This document shows, in pieces, positions 1 to 10,458 of a DNA stretch of 61,279 nucleotides (its first letter is position 1; every line of letters starts with the position of its first letter). Both the position numbers and the translations under genes were made by a program. The stretch covers positions 1 through 61,279 of the forward strand of contig JAUCBJ010000133.1 of the NCBI GenBank assembly GCA_032718475.1, written 5' to 3'. The DNA is from Nemertoderma westbladi (Eukaryota > Xenacoelomorpha > Nemertodermatida > Nemertodermatidae). Under the pieces are notes generated by a model that saw only the letters and a program-made list of their open reading frames with translations, searched no databases and was not told where the DNA came from.

Positions 1-1064
1 TTCAGACCTTTGGCCCTCTAGCGGCAGACTGGAGAACTGCAGATGGATTCGCCTCCTTTGAAAGTCACAGCTAATGGTCTAATACATATCTGCCAAGTTT
101 CAGCTTAAACGGATTAAAAGCAAAGAAATGGGAGGGCATTTAATGTTTAGACATGTGGCCCTCTAGCGGGAGACCATTGCACTGATGGTGTCTGAAAGTC
201 TCTGAAAAATCTCAACTTTTGCTCATATTGATACCTACAAATTTTCAACTTGGCAGCTTTAAATCCGACAAAGTTATTAGCATGTCAAAATCGTAACGAC
301 GACAACGATTTCACTTTCAGACCTTTGGCCCTCTAGCGGCAGACTGGAGAACTGCAGATGGATTCGCCTCCTTTGAAAGTCACAGCTAATGGTCTAATAC
401 ATATCTGCCAAGTTTCAGCTTAAACGGATTAAAAGCAAAGAAATGGGAGGGCATTTAATGTTTAGACATGTGGCCCTCTAGCGGGAGACCATTGCACTGA
501 TGGTGTCTGAAAGTCTCTCAAAAATCTCAACTTTTGCTCATATTGATACCTACAAATTTTCAACTTGGCAGCTTTAAATCCGACAAAGTTATTAGCATGT
601 CAAAATCGTAACGACGACAACGATTTCACTTTCAGACCTTTGGCCCTCTAGCGGCAGACTGGAGAACTGCAGATGGATTCGCCTCCTTTGAAAGTCACAG
701 CTAATGGTCTAATACATATCTGCCAAGTTTCAGCTTAAACGGATTAAAAGCAAAGAAATGGGAGGGCATTTAATGTTTAGACATGTGGCCCTCTAGCGGG
801 AGACCATTGCACTGATGGTGTCTGAAAGTCTCTCAAAAATCTCAACTTTTGCTCATATTGATACCTACAAATTTTCAACTTGGCAGCTTTAAATCCGACA
901 AAGTTATTAGCATGTCAAAATCGTAACGACGACGACGACGACGACGACGACAACGACGACGACGACAACGACGACGACGACGACGACAACTATTTGCATA
1001 AATTGACCCACCCCCTAACAGTGTCAATTCGCTAAGGCTCCGCCAACTTCGTGGCTCGCCCCAC
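1..1064 (-). mobile_element. Composite repeat element, copy A (cut by window start)
   Basis: Three near-identical 315-bp tandem units begin at 1, 316 and 631. The third runs into a (GAC)n tract at about 927-990 and then a ~70-bp end segment finishing in GCTCGCCCCAC at 1064. The same end, (GTC)n tract and repeat type recur in the other orientation at 22887-24157 (copy B), which fixes the boundary. Each unit holds two CCGCTAGAGGGc-type motifs on the minus strand. The element interrupts a LINE endonuclease relic, whose coding sense resumes at 1065 with AACCACAAT. The far end lies outside the window. No transposase is visible, so it is non-autonomous. The short ORFs across the trinucleotide tract (poly-Arg) are not credible genes. 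Confidence 0.8.
13..799 (-). promoter_or_regulatory. Six CTCF-like motifs, copy A
   Basis: The sequence GCCCTCTAGCGG, the reverse complement of CCGCTAGAGGGC, starts at 13, 158, 328, 473, 643 and 788. Spacing alternates 145 and 170 bp. The motif fits the published CTCF core CCASYAGRKGGC except for G in place of A at position 3. Binding is inference; the motif could instead be a transposition-related site of the repeat. Confidence 0.45.
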
Positions 1065-1074
1065 AACCACAATA

Positions 1075-1454
1075 CTTGAAAAATTCGAAGGTAAGTAAGT
1101 ATCTTGGTCTGCATATTATAGCCAGCATTTCAATATCTGGGGTAGATATAGCTTCAGAAACTGTAGGTCTATTGTGGCACCAGCCTCTTTTTATATAACT
1201 TAGCAACCCCCCACCTCCTTTTTCCACAAAATTTTCCAAATTACGATCCTGTCGTTCCATGTGGAACTCAGGCAGATGTATAGTATACTACCCTTAGACA
1301 CTTTATCTGTTAGCTTTGTCTCCTGAATTGTTATTACTGCAACATTGACATATGTTCTCACCCACTGACTAAGGACATTCATCTTCGATGATAGACCATT
1401 AACATTATTATTTATGACGTATGGAAATGACGAATGGGTGTTGGCTGTAAGCAA
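1075..1454 (-). pseudogene. LINE endonuclease domain relic (5' part of ORF2)
   Basis: Two overlapping minus-strand reading frames (1200-1454 and 1024-1260) together give an APE-type endonuclease N-terminus. One holds the metal-ligand motif ITIQETKL; the other continues with GGGLLSYIKRG, SEAISTPDIEMLAI and a CRPRYL segment. At least one frameshift separates them, and the sequence is cut at 1064/1065 by the composite repeat. The QETKL motif is the diagnostic part. The reverse transcriptase is not present here. This is a dead non-LTR retrotransposon fragment of undetermined clade. Confidence 0.65.
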
Positions 1455-1504
1455 GTTAGAGACATCCCCTCTAAATCAAATTAAATCTATTATATTAAAT
1501 TTAC

Positions 1505-1592
1505 ATAACAGTTGTACTACTACTACTATGTCGAGCGAACTCGGACAGTTGAAATGAGATCCTTCCACGCTTCCCGATTCTCCATAAATTTT
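1505..1592 (-). mobile_element. LINE 3' end fragment with (TAG)n tail
   Basis: Minus-strand sequence encodes the last residues of a LINE ORF2 (MENREAWKD-like, then ST*RVRS-like) followed by a tract of TAG/TAC triplets. It is near-identical to the end of a longer relic at 14400-14750, so it is a 5'-truncated copy of the same family. Confidence 0.5.
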
Positions 1593-1978
1593 CAAAACGG
1601 CTATTTTTCAGTGACCCCGTGATCGAAACGCCACAAAAAATATAGAGTCTTGTGCGCAACCAAAATTTATTGAGAGTTTGTTATTACAATTTTTGCGTAC
1701 CTGCTTGAGTTTTTGAGATATTGGATGGTTATACATATATAAACACACACACACACAACCACATCGTGTTTTTGAACGGCTCAACTCTTGACAAGAACTA
1801 CCCTGGCCTATTAATAGACAGGTTCGTTATTATTGCATTAAGATAAACCCTAAGTAAACGTCACTACATTTTAATATTTAATTAGGATTATATCCTTGTA
1901 GCGGTACACCTAACAGTTTTGTTCTCATATTATTTACTACGTATTGTTGATTGATGATAATAGTAAAATACCGGATGT
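1593..1978. other. AT-rich interval, no gene seen
   Basis: No credible ORF is present. There is a short (CA)n run near 1744-1757 and otherwise unremarkable AT-rich sequence between the LINE tail and the foldback array. Confidence 0.6.
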
Positions 1979-2977
1979 AGGACAATTCGATCTGGACAAT
2001 TCGGTCCCGGACAATTCGGTCCCAAAACACTAAATAAATGGGACCGAATTGTCCGGGAGAGAATTGTCCTAGGACCGAATTGTCCTAGGACCGAATTGTC
2101 CTAGGACCGAATTGTTCTAGGACCGAATTGTCCTAGGACCGAATTGTCCGGTTCCTGATAGCAACTTGTTAGTGCTTTTTTGATATGGGTGAATGTTCTA
2201 GAACATTAGTAGAGATATTTTTTATGGTACAGCTAGTGTTATTTACTTGCTAGAATTTTTTGAAATTTTAAAAATACTGTATTTTTATTTTATTTTGTTA
2301 TTGGTAAGTGTTCGAGAACATTATTATATATTATTTATTAAGGTGTAGCTAGTGTTTTTTTTTTAATAGCTAACATTTCCTTGAAATTATAAAAACACTT
2401 GTGAAAACAGTGATATTTCAGAATTAGGCCTAAACTGTTGCTGATTATATTAATTACCAAAAATATTGATGATATTATAACAGTCCCGGATTAAGATCCA
2501 GCTATTATCTAAGATAATAATTTACGCTCGTTAACCAACCAACAACACATACAGTATACAGTACATACACAATATACAGTATAAAAAGAATCAGTTTTAA
2601 ACATTTTAAATACATACTATTACTAGCTATAGTAAATAATTGACAAGCTCCATAAAAACACCATAGCTACCATACCTAATAATGTTAACAAAAAAAAGTA
2701 AAATTTTTTTATTTTCAAAAAATACTAGCTATACTATAGTAAAAAAAAACATTAGAGAAGCTACCATATAATAATATATATTGAGGTTCTAGAACATTCA
2801 CCATTATATAGTACCAATTAAATTTGGTCCCGGACAATTCGGTCCCATTAATATGCCTGTTTTGGGACCGAATTGTCCTAGTCAGCAAAACACAAATTTA
2901 ATGGGACCGCATTGTCCGGGACCGAATTTTCCGGGACCGAATTGTTCGGACCGAATTTTCCGGGACCGAATTGTCCT
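1979..2977. mobile_element. Foldback element(s) with GGACCGAATTGTCC arrays
   Basis: Two arrays of a 14-15 bp word, GGACCGAATTGTCC and its inverse, lie at 1979-2150 and 2826-2977. In each array inverted copies come first (GGACAATTCGGTCCC), then a short spacer, then direct copies, so each can fold into a hairpin. The whole interval begins AGGACAATTCG and ends CGAATTGTCCT, so it can be read as one ~1-kb foldback element or as two small ones. The right flanks of the two arrays also resemble each other (TTCCTGATAGC and TTCCTATAGC), which favours two copies. The AT-rich spacer carries TTCnnGAAnnTTC-type palindromes. Confidence 0.65.
2190..2806. promoter_or_regulatory. Heat-shock-element-like palindromes
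   Basis: GAATGTTCTAGAACATT (about 2192-2208) and TTCTAGAACATTC (about 2787-2799) match the alternating GAAnnTTCnnGAA pattern bound by heat shock factor. A weaker GTTCGAGAACATT lies near 2309. They sit inside the foldback element and could simply be parts of its inverted repeats. Confidence 0.3.
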
Positions 2978-3827
2978 GCTTCCTATAGCACTGACCAATT
3001 TCTCTATAATTAAGTTTTTTAATTTGTTGTAATTCATCTGTATCTTTGAGTCAGGTTTATTGGGACCCGAGATTTTGTGACTTTTCCTAAAATTTAATGG
3101 GCTATCCAATAGAACAAACGCCATTTACATGGCTATGTTACTGTAGTTTTCGTGCTGTGGTCCCTTTCTGGTACCAATCTGCAATTCAAATTCTACAAAA
3201 TGCTACAAATTCAAAAGTTTTTCTGCTAAACTAAAATTAATCACTAAAATCTTAAGATACAGATACATAGGAACTAAAATCAGGCTCACTAAAATTAATT
3301 TATTGGCTGCATATAGCGGTTTTTTGGATGTTTATCACGATTTTTAGAACTCAAATATAACATTCGAGAACATTTTTGTAATAATTATGAATGTGCCCCC
3401 TGGGGCACGAAATAAACAAGCAGTGCGAATATCATAATAAAAAAACAATAGTTGTTGTGCTGGTCCGATATTGACTTTCTTTAGTTATTTTATTTGTTTT
3501 AATGTAAGCTAAAACATACCCAATATTGCCATGTGCTGCAAAATATTTAGCCCACTGTAGTGTACATACAATTATTCATTTATTGTTTAATTCTTGTGTT
3601 GGTTTTTATTATCTTTGTTTTTGTATATTTTCGGTTTTTCCAGATAATTATGTAAAGTGAACAGCAGTGTCCAATTGTGTAATAATTTAAATTAATTAAT
3701 AATTATTTTATTCCAAAATTGTAACATTACTCAACGCAGTTAGTATTAACAGCGAGTTGTTATTTAGCACTTTAGAGGACATTACAGCATTGTATTGGAC
3801 TGTACATTTAGTATTGTATTTGGTGTC
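2978..3827. other. AT-rich interval, no gene seen
   Basis: There is no ORF with homology. GTGCCCCCTGGGGCAC near 3393-3408 is a short palindrome. At 3706-3730 the sequence (ATTCCAAAATTGTAACATTAC) is inverted at about 4156-4180, suggesting that the 3828-3914 hairpin is the centre of a larger inverted-repeat element. Confidence 0.5.
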
Positions 3828-3914
3828 ATTGTTTACATGGTAACCATGACGGCGTTAAGTAATGTCCCCCTAGTGGACATTACTTAACGCCGTGATGGTT
3901 ACCACGTAAACAAT
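3828..3914. repeat. 40-bp-stem hairpin with 7-nt loop
   Basis: Left arm 3828-3867 and right arm 3875-3914 are inverted copies of 40 nt with two mismatches; the loop is CCCTAGT (3868-3874). On the minus strand the loop region reads TCCACTAGGGGGACA, close to the CTCF core. It may be a small MITE centre or a transcribed hairpin; the DNA cannot tell which. Confidence 0.75.
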
Positions 3915-4676
3915 AGGTGGAAATTTGCCTGACAGCCAGATAGGCATACTGCATTACCTACCGGTAGGCGGGGTATAGCTATTAATAACCAGTAGCTAAA
4001 TTATTAAAATGGCTCCAAACGCCACCATAAATATAAGCTAACTTATTTATAACATAATTTATGTAATTTTTACATTTATTTATACAGTTTATACAGCAAC
4101 TAATGTAATTTGTGCAGTTTCTATCACTTATAATGTATATGTACAATCATTTCGTAATGTTAAAATTTTGGAATAAAACTACATACATAGTTGTTGCAAA
4201 GTACTTTACAGTGTTCTGATTCTCGTGGCTTTATTTTCACTCACTCACTAACGTTCGTTCGTTTAACAAAGACACTCGGATCATCATACACTGTAAAGTG
4301 CTACTTTACACACAAATATGTAAATAGTTATTAAATCGCGTTGTTTTGAACCTTTAATATGTTATACTAAGTAATAGTAAATATTTATATTATAATTTAT
4401 TAATATTATAAACTCATGATCCATAAATACTGTATATTGCAATATTTAATACTGATATGTTAAATCTTTTTTATGTACAAAAGTAAAATATAATGTTCTT
4501 TTAATTACTGCGTAAACTGTGAATACTGTATTCGCTCCTTCTTGCCGTTGCCGTTGTTCCGGGTACTCTCCGTTCGCCATATAAACAAGCAAGTATACAG
4601 TGCTGGAGTGCTTGTACCGGTAACTGCTGCACTGTACTACAGTACTAAATGTAGCAGTACCTGCGTAACAAACTAT
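3915..4676. other. AT-rich interval, no gene seen
   Basis: No coding signal is visible. The sequence around 4203-4213 (ACTTTACAGTG) is inverted at about 4289-4299 (CACTGTAAAGT), a short stem flanking a 75-bp spacer. Confidence 0.5.
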
Positions 4677-4761
4677 TACGATCTATAACGGGCTATAATT
4701 TCCTATAAACAGGCTATAACCACCTATAACGAGCTATAATATGAAAATTTACATTAAAAAA
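4677..4761 (+). repeat. Left inverted-repeat arm around LINE L-A
   Basis: It contains degenerate copies of ATAACGGGCTATAA and ACCACCTATAACGAGCTATA. The arm is inverted at 10745-10852. The pair probably marks the ends of a DNA transposon or foldback element into which the LINE inserted. Confidence 0.7.
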
Positions 4762-5132
4762 CGCCCCTTGGGTGTGTTTAACTTTTGGATTAACACGGTG
4801 GTCTGAAAAATACCGCAGGTTAAAAATTAGGGTAGGCCTATCTGCCTATGCCTAATTGATACTGGTAAGTTTTTATTATTGGCCTATATTGCTTACTATA
4901 TTCCTGAATTCTATATCGACCAGAAGCTGACAGCGGATAGCTATAATTAATTGTATAATAAGCACATCAGCCAATTAAGGCTATTAGTGACCGCACAATT
5001 AACTGCACAAGTAACTATAAGGAAATAATAAACACAAAAGAAATCTACTAATATAAAAAATAAATGTTTGGTTTGAAAAATAAACTGACGAAACATACTG
5101 TATAATTCCCACAAAAATAATTGATATGAATA

Positions 5133-7882
5133 TTATATGGAACGACATTGCATAATGTTCTCCCTAACGCGAAAAGCCTCGTTAAGGTAACGACCTAACT
5201 TTAGTAGTTTTTCCCTGGTAGTTGCCCCCATTAGCTCATGGTATTTCAATATAGTAGGATTCACATTGTAGCGCCCAGAGAAGTACTTCATGCGCAGATC
5301 TCGATAACCATCACACACCAACAAAAAATGATATTCATCCTCTATATCATTTTTATTACAAACCGGGCATATTCTCGATTCCCTGGGTATTTTATACCAC
5401 CGGCCGCTCTCGATCAGAAGTGCATGTGACGAACACCTGAACCTGGAAATCAACCTACTAAGACCTGCGTGACCTCTCAACATAGATAGGTTATTCTCCA
5501 AACTGAAATCCCTTTTGCTATAGAGCATACCCTTCGGCGACCGCTCGATGGCACCCCACCAACCCTGTACGAACTGTGCATATAATCGTTCACGAACATT
5601 TAGAATGAATTTCCTCTCATTTAATATGTCCCCGGGTCTTTCCCACGCCCAAGTAAATCCCAGATTATTTAGTAAATTACGCACCGAGATAGCCCAATTT
5701 CCACCATCCCCTGTTCTACCAGTATTTAGTTCGTTCAATTGCAAAATATAGGCCTGTTTAACTAATCTAGTGTCATTGCACCTTAGTAACTTTAACCAAT
5801 ACTTTATAATCCTACAGTATCTTTCAATTTCTAGCGGAAAAATGCCAGATTCACCGTAAACCATGAAGTTTGGGGTTGTTACCTTCACTCCAAGGCGGTT
5901 CTTTAGGAATTTTAATAAGACACGTTCTGTATCAACTGATGAACAAAAACCCCAAACTTCGCAACCATATGTCAAAATTGGCTTAACTAATGCATTAAAC
6001 AAATCACAAGCCGTAATGAAATCCGTGGTGGGAAAATTAGCCAAATACTTTGTTAACGAAAAATTAGCTTTTTCCCCTTTGTTAGCCAGATTTTTCTGAG
6101 CGCAGGCAAAGCTGCCCCCACAAGTAAATAATACTCCCAGATACATATATTCACCCACCACTTTAACATTATGACCCTTATATTTCCATTTTTCATGGGA
6201 GGCCACTTGTCCCCCTTTCCTAAATACAACAACGTTAGATTTGTCAAGGTTAACCGTAAGAGACCAATAATCACAATAACTACCCAATATATCAAATGCA
6301 TGTTGTAAATCATTAACTGAGTTTGCCATCAGCAGCAGCACAATGTCATCGGCATACAACAACATTAAAAGTTTAAATGTGCCAATTGAGATACCTTGAA
6401 TACCATTTGCAGCCAATTCAGATTCTAAATCATTTAAAAATAGATTAAATAACAATGGACTAAGGCATTCGCCCTGCCTCACGCCCAACCAACATATAAA
6501 CTCACCAGAAAGTTCCCCATCTACACGTACTCGTGAGTTAACTGCACTGTACATACTTTTTATTACATTAAAGACTTTTCCTGAAAAACCAAGCCTCGTT
6601 AATTTTACCCATAAAGCACTTCTATCTACACAATCAAACGCTTTTCTTAGGTCAATAAATGCACAATAAATCTTAACACGTTTACCTATAAAATTATCAA
6701 TAATTGTTTTCAAAATAAAAATCTGATCTACTGTAGAACGACCACCTCGAAACCCAGCTTGAGCTTCAATTATTATCGCAAACCCCTCAGCCCACCATTG
6801 GAGTCGTCCGTTTAATATAAGCGTAAATAATTTACCAAATGCACTTAACAAAGTTATACCTCTATAGTTGTTAGAGTCTAACCTTGTACAGTTTTCATTA
6901 AACCAAGGGGCATTATTACAGGCACGGTAAACACCATTATTATCAACTTTAAAATAAATATCGGCTACATTACTTAAAATATTGCAACAGAAATATTCAC
7001 TGCCACTAATGTTGAAAGCGGCTGATACGGTACAATGAGGCGATAAACTGTTGGGGTCGCCTATACTAAAATATTTGCAGGCCGTGATCATTGAAATATT
7101 ACCCAAAAAGTAATCTATTGTAGACTTACGAACCCCATGCCTCCCTCCGTCACTATAATATGTAAAGTTACCCACACCCTTATCCGCTCCCACACGACCA
7201 TTTAATATCTTTAAGTTGCTAGACCGACAGAGAGAAATCAATTTCTCACCATGTCTGTTAGTAATCGAATCCCTATTGGAACGGATCTTAGTATCATTTG
7301 GCCAATCATTATCATCAAAAACGTATTCATCGGGTAATAAATCATTAAAACCAGTAAACAAAGAATCATGACAGACATAATCTAATAGCACACCAGTTCT
7401 TGCATTTAAATCTCCAACTATTAAAAAATCAGTAGTATCAACATTCTGGTATAAAGAAACACCTTCTAGAATTTTATCAAACAAACAACCAGAATCATTA
7501 AAATAGCTAGGAGAATTATGAGGTGGAATATACGCAGCACAGATAATTAAATCCTTATGTATTCTTGAGTTCGGTTTACCTACAAATTTAAGCCATAATA
7601 AATCTTCACTTGTCACGTTATTCAGAATCACAACTTCATTACCGAGCGCTTCAGATATATAAACAGTTACACCCCCACTGTATCTTTTAGCATATCTATG
7701 TTTATATTTCCTACAAACACTAAAATCCTTATATCCCCCAATGCCAATATCACGAGGATTGTTTGGGGCCTGCCAAGTTTCCACACAAACGAAAATGTCA
7801 TGTTTTTTAATTGTTGACAGAAGTCAGGATCGGCAATCGCCGTATTTATACCTTCTATGTTTAGCAAGCCAACCTTCAGCAT
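5133..7882 (-). pseudogene. LINE L-A ORF2: endonuclease + reverse transcriptase, broken
   Basis: The protein of a non-LTR retrotransposon, with an APE-type endonuclease, a reverse transcriptase and a C-terminal CCHC finger. The endonuclease begins MLKVGLLNIEG at 7882. The reading frame shifts at an A6 run near 7803-7808, after which an 883-codon frame (CVETWQAP, SGGVTVYIS, GDLNART) runs to a TAA at 5133. RT motifs are intact: NNYRGITLL, AFIDLRKAFDCVD, GVRQGECLSPLLFN and LYADDIVLL. The finger is CPVCNKNDIEDEYHFLLVC near the end. About 150-200 residues expected between the endonuclease and the RT are missing: APWFNENC joins NNYRGI in frame near 6895. It therefore looks recently inserted but is not autonomous. 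ORF1 lies just upstream and slightly overlaps it. Confidence 0.9.
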
Positions 7883-7929
7883 ATTTTTATCAGTCCCTGC
7901 TTTTGGCGGCTCAACTTTTAGTTCTGGGT

Positions 7930-10458
7930 TCAGCCTGTTTGAGTTTCCTGTTCGGGCTGGAAATCCCCCGCACTTTCCCGGATTCGCCAAGTCTGATCAT
8001 CTCCGCCTGTACCCCGCTGTATAATTATTACCGGGGTGTGCTGAGGATCCACAGAGTCAACCCCCACTCGGTCTGATACCAACTCAGCCATACCTTCCCG
8101 ATTTGGGGCTGACTGCAGCTCAGAACCAATAGGCGAGGCCTGAGCTGCATCTGGGCAACCCAATTGTGGCCCCTCCACCCGCCGTCGCTCTTCCTCTCCA
8201 TGCTTCCGTTCCTCCGCCCGCCGTCGCTCTTCCTCTCTACGCTTCCGTTCCTCCGCCCGCCGTCGCTCTTCCTCTTCACGCTTCCGTTCCTCCGCCCGCC
8301 GTCGCTCTTCCTCTCCACGCTTCCATTCCTCCGCCCGCCGTCGCTCTTCCTCTCCACGCTTCTGTTCTTCCGCCCACCGTCGCTCCTCCTCTCCACGCTT
8401 CCGTTCCTCTGCCCGCCGTCGCTCCTCCTCTCCACGCTTCCGTTCCTCTGCCCGCCGTCGCTCTTCCTCTCTACGCTTCAGTTCCTCCGCCCGCCGTCGC
8501 TCTTCCTCTCCTCGCTTCCGTTCCTCCGCCCGCCGTCGCTCTTCCTCTTCACGCTTCCGTTCCTCCGCCCGCCATCGTTCTTCCTCTCCACGCTTCCGTT
8601 CCTCCGCCCGCCGTCGCTCTTCCTCTCCACGCTTCCATTCCTCCGCCCGCCGTCGCTCTTCCTCTCCACGCTTCTGTTCTTCCGCCCACCGTCGCTCCTC
8701 CTCTCCACGCTTCCGTTCCTCTGCCCGCCGTCGCTCCTCCTCTCCACGCTTCCGTTCCTCTGCCCGCCGTCGCTCTTCCTCTCTACGCTTCAGTTCCTCC
8801 GCCCGCCGTCGCTCTTCCTCTCCTCGCTTCCGTTCCTCCGCCCGCCGTCGCTCCTCCTCTCCACGCTTCCGTTCCTCTGCCCGCCGTCGCTCTTCCTCTC
8901 TACGCTTCAGTTCCTCCGCCCGCCGTCGCTCTTCCTCTCCTCGCTTCCGTTCCTCCGCCCGCCGTCGCTCTTCCTCTTCACGCTTCCGTTCCTCCGCCCG
9001 CCATCGTTCTTCCTCTCCACGCTTCCTTTCCTCCACCCGCCATCGTTCTTCCTCTCCACGCTTCCGTCCCTCCGCCCGCCGTCGCTCCTCCTCTCCACGC
9101 TTCCGTTCCTCCGCCCGCCATCGCTCTTCCTCTCCACGCTTCCGTTCCTCCACCCGCCATCGTTCTTCCTCTCCACGCTTCCGTCCCTCCGCCCGCCGTC
9201 GCTCTTCCTCTCCACGCTTCCACTCTTCCTGCCGCCGTTCTGTCTCCCACGGATTTCTCTCATCCGCTCGTCTCCTATCATATTCCTCAACCTCATTGCT
9301 TCCCAGTTGTTCACCCCCACTGGTTGGCAGGTTTACCTGGTATCGAAATCTCGTATTAGGATGGATGTCCAGACCTCTCAAAACCGGCTCATGCGACCTG
9401 TATAGATTCCTATCGGGATGGGATGGCTCCCGTGCTCGTCCAGGGGAGTGCCTGTCGAGCAGTGTCCTGATATTAATATTAGGAGAATCGATTATGTCCC
9501 AACCACTAACTGAAAAATTAGTCAGTTTCAAAACGTTACCTGATACTCGTGCAATAAGCCCCATCTCTTTAGCTTCTCTGGATAAGCGGAAAAGAATTGC
9601 TCTCTGTGATCTCAGTTCAGGGGGGTAATCATCCACCATTCGATACTCTGAGCCAATTAGTTGCTCCTTGGCGTCCAATGCTGTATATTTGTCAGTCATA
9701 TTTGTAAATTCAATTTTTATAGGCCGGGTGGAACCGCGCTTGAACATACCTTGCCTCGAAACACGATCAACACCTAGTCGCTCCGTGATCCCGAGATCTT
9801 TTCTCAAAAAGTTATGAGCAACCTGCTTTAAATCCTCGTTACGTGATTCTTTAATGTTCATTACGATAAGGTTCCGGCGTCCCCACTGCCTCTCGTTATC
9901 CACTATGCGCCTTAGATGTACTCTGTGTGTAACGTCCACCTTTTTCTCCAGTGTCCGTAGATTCTCCCGCATAGTTGACAGACCATCCATGATCTTGGGA
10001 ATAAGAAGGATACTGTCCAGGTGCTCTTGTGCAAGAACCGGCCCTGGCTCCTTCTCCCGTCTGCTGTCCTGGTTTGAGCTGTCGACTACTTCCACCCAAC
10101 GTTCCCCAACCTCATCCCTCTTATCTGAGTCTGTTCCAATCAATCGCTCCTCCTGTGTATCGTAGACAGGAAGAAGATGTGTCTCGTCCTCACCCGAAAC
10201 CTCATCCCTGAGGCAGCTGAAGCGATTAGTGCATTCCAAACTGGATAGGCCTAGGACTTCCATAGAAGTATCTTCCGGTGGTTGGGCAATACCGGTAGTT
10301 GTTGCACGCCGTACCGATTCCGGAGAAAGAGATATCCGCCATGTACCGGTATCTATAGGAGGTTGTTGAGAAACCGTCCTCAATGCGTCACCAGCATTAA
10401 CCATATCAGGGCGTTCCGGGGTATATGGACGCGGGGCCATTACATTCACAGTTCGCAC
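7930..10458 (-). CDS. LINE L-A ORF1 protein (RRM-like nucleic-acid binder with Arg/Glu repeat tail)
   Basis: An intact 842-codon frame upstream of and overlapping the L-A ORF2. After a disordered N-terminus there is a probable coiled coil (MDGLSTMRENLRTLEKKV, about residues 155-195), then an RRM-like domain with RRNLIVMNIKE, followed by YPPELRSQRAILFRLSREA, which resembles the C-terminal domain of L1-type ORF1 proteins. The family packages LINE RNA and chaperones reverse transcription. The last third is unusual: about 27 copies of a 13-residue unit, ERKRGEEERRRAE with variants, encoded by a 39-bp minisatellite, then a short unique tail ending at 7930. The start is the ATG at 10456-10458. The frame is open across the whole minisatellite, consistent with units of 39 bp preserving frame. 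Confidence 0.85.
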   Translation of the reverse strand: MRTVNVMAPRPYTPERPDMVNAGDALRTVSQQPPIDTGTWRISLSPESVRRATTTGIAQPPEDTSMEVLGLSSLECTNRFSCLRDEVSGEDETHLLPVYDTQEERLIGTDSDKRDEVGERWVEVVDSSNQDSRREKEPGPVLAQEHLDSILLIPKIMDGLSTMRENLRTLEKKVDVTHRVHLRRIVDNERQWGRRNLIVMNIKESRNEDLKQVAHNFLRKDLGITERLGVDRVSRQGMFKRGSTRPIKIEFTNMTDKYTALDAKEQLIGSEYRMVDDYPPELRSQRAILFRLSREAKEMGLIARVSGNVLKLTNFSVSGWDIIDSPNINIRTLLDRHSPGRAREPSHPDRNLYRSHEPVLRGLDIHPNTRFRYQVNLPTSGGEQLGSNEVEEYDRRRADERNPWETERRQEEWKRGEEERRRAEGRKRGEEERWRVEERKRGEEERWRAEERKRGEEERRRAEGRKRGEEERWRVEERKRGEEERWRAEERKREEEERRRAEERKRGEEERRRAEELKRREEERRRAEERKRGEEERRRAEERKRGEEERRRAEELKRREEERRRAEERKRGEEERRRAEERKRGEEERRWAEEQKRGEEERRRAEEWKRGEEERRRAEERKRGEEERWRAEERKREEEERRRAEERKRGEEERRRAEELKRREEERRRAEERKRGEEERRRAEERKRGEEERRWAEEQKRGEEERRRAEEWKRGEEERRRAEERKREEEERRRAEERKRREEERRRAEERKHGEEERRRVEGPQLGCPDAAQASPIGSELQSAPNREGMAELVSDRVGVDSVDPQHTPVIIIQRGTGGDDQTWRIRESAGDFQPEQETQTG
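8175..9235. repeat. 39-bp minisatellite inside ORF1, with 312-bp higher-order period
   Basis: About 27 units of 39 bp encode ERKRGEEERRRAE. A diagnostic variant (TCTGTTCTTCCGCCCACC) occurs at 8361 and again at 8673, exactly 312 bp or eight units apart, showing segmental duplication within the array. The complementary strand is open in two frames simply because of the repeat. Confidence 0.9.

Noticed and set aside
1-945. CRISPR-like regular repeats
   Set aside because: Units are 315 bp with no unique spacers, in a eukaryotic context; they are satellite-type repeats of a mobile element.
875-1114. Poly-arginine ORF, also at 22849-23079
   Set aside because: Translation of the (GTC)n tract and end segment of the composite element, identical in both copies because they are copies.
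8164-9405. Two long plus-strand ORFs (413 and 397 codons) of Pro/Ser/Leu repeats
   Set aside because: They are complementary-strand shadows of the 39-bp minisatellite in the LINE ORF1; any 39-bp repeat without stops opens several frames.
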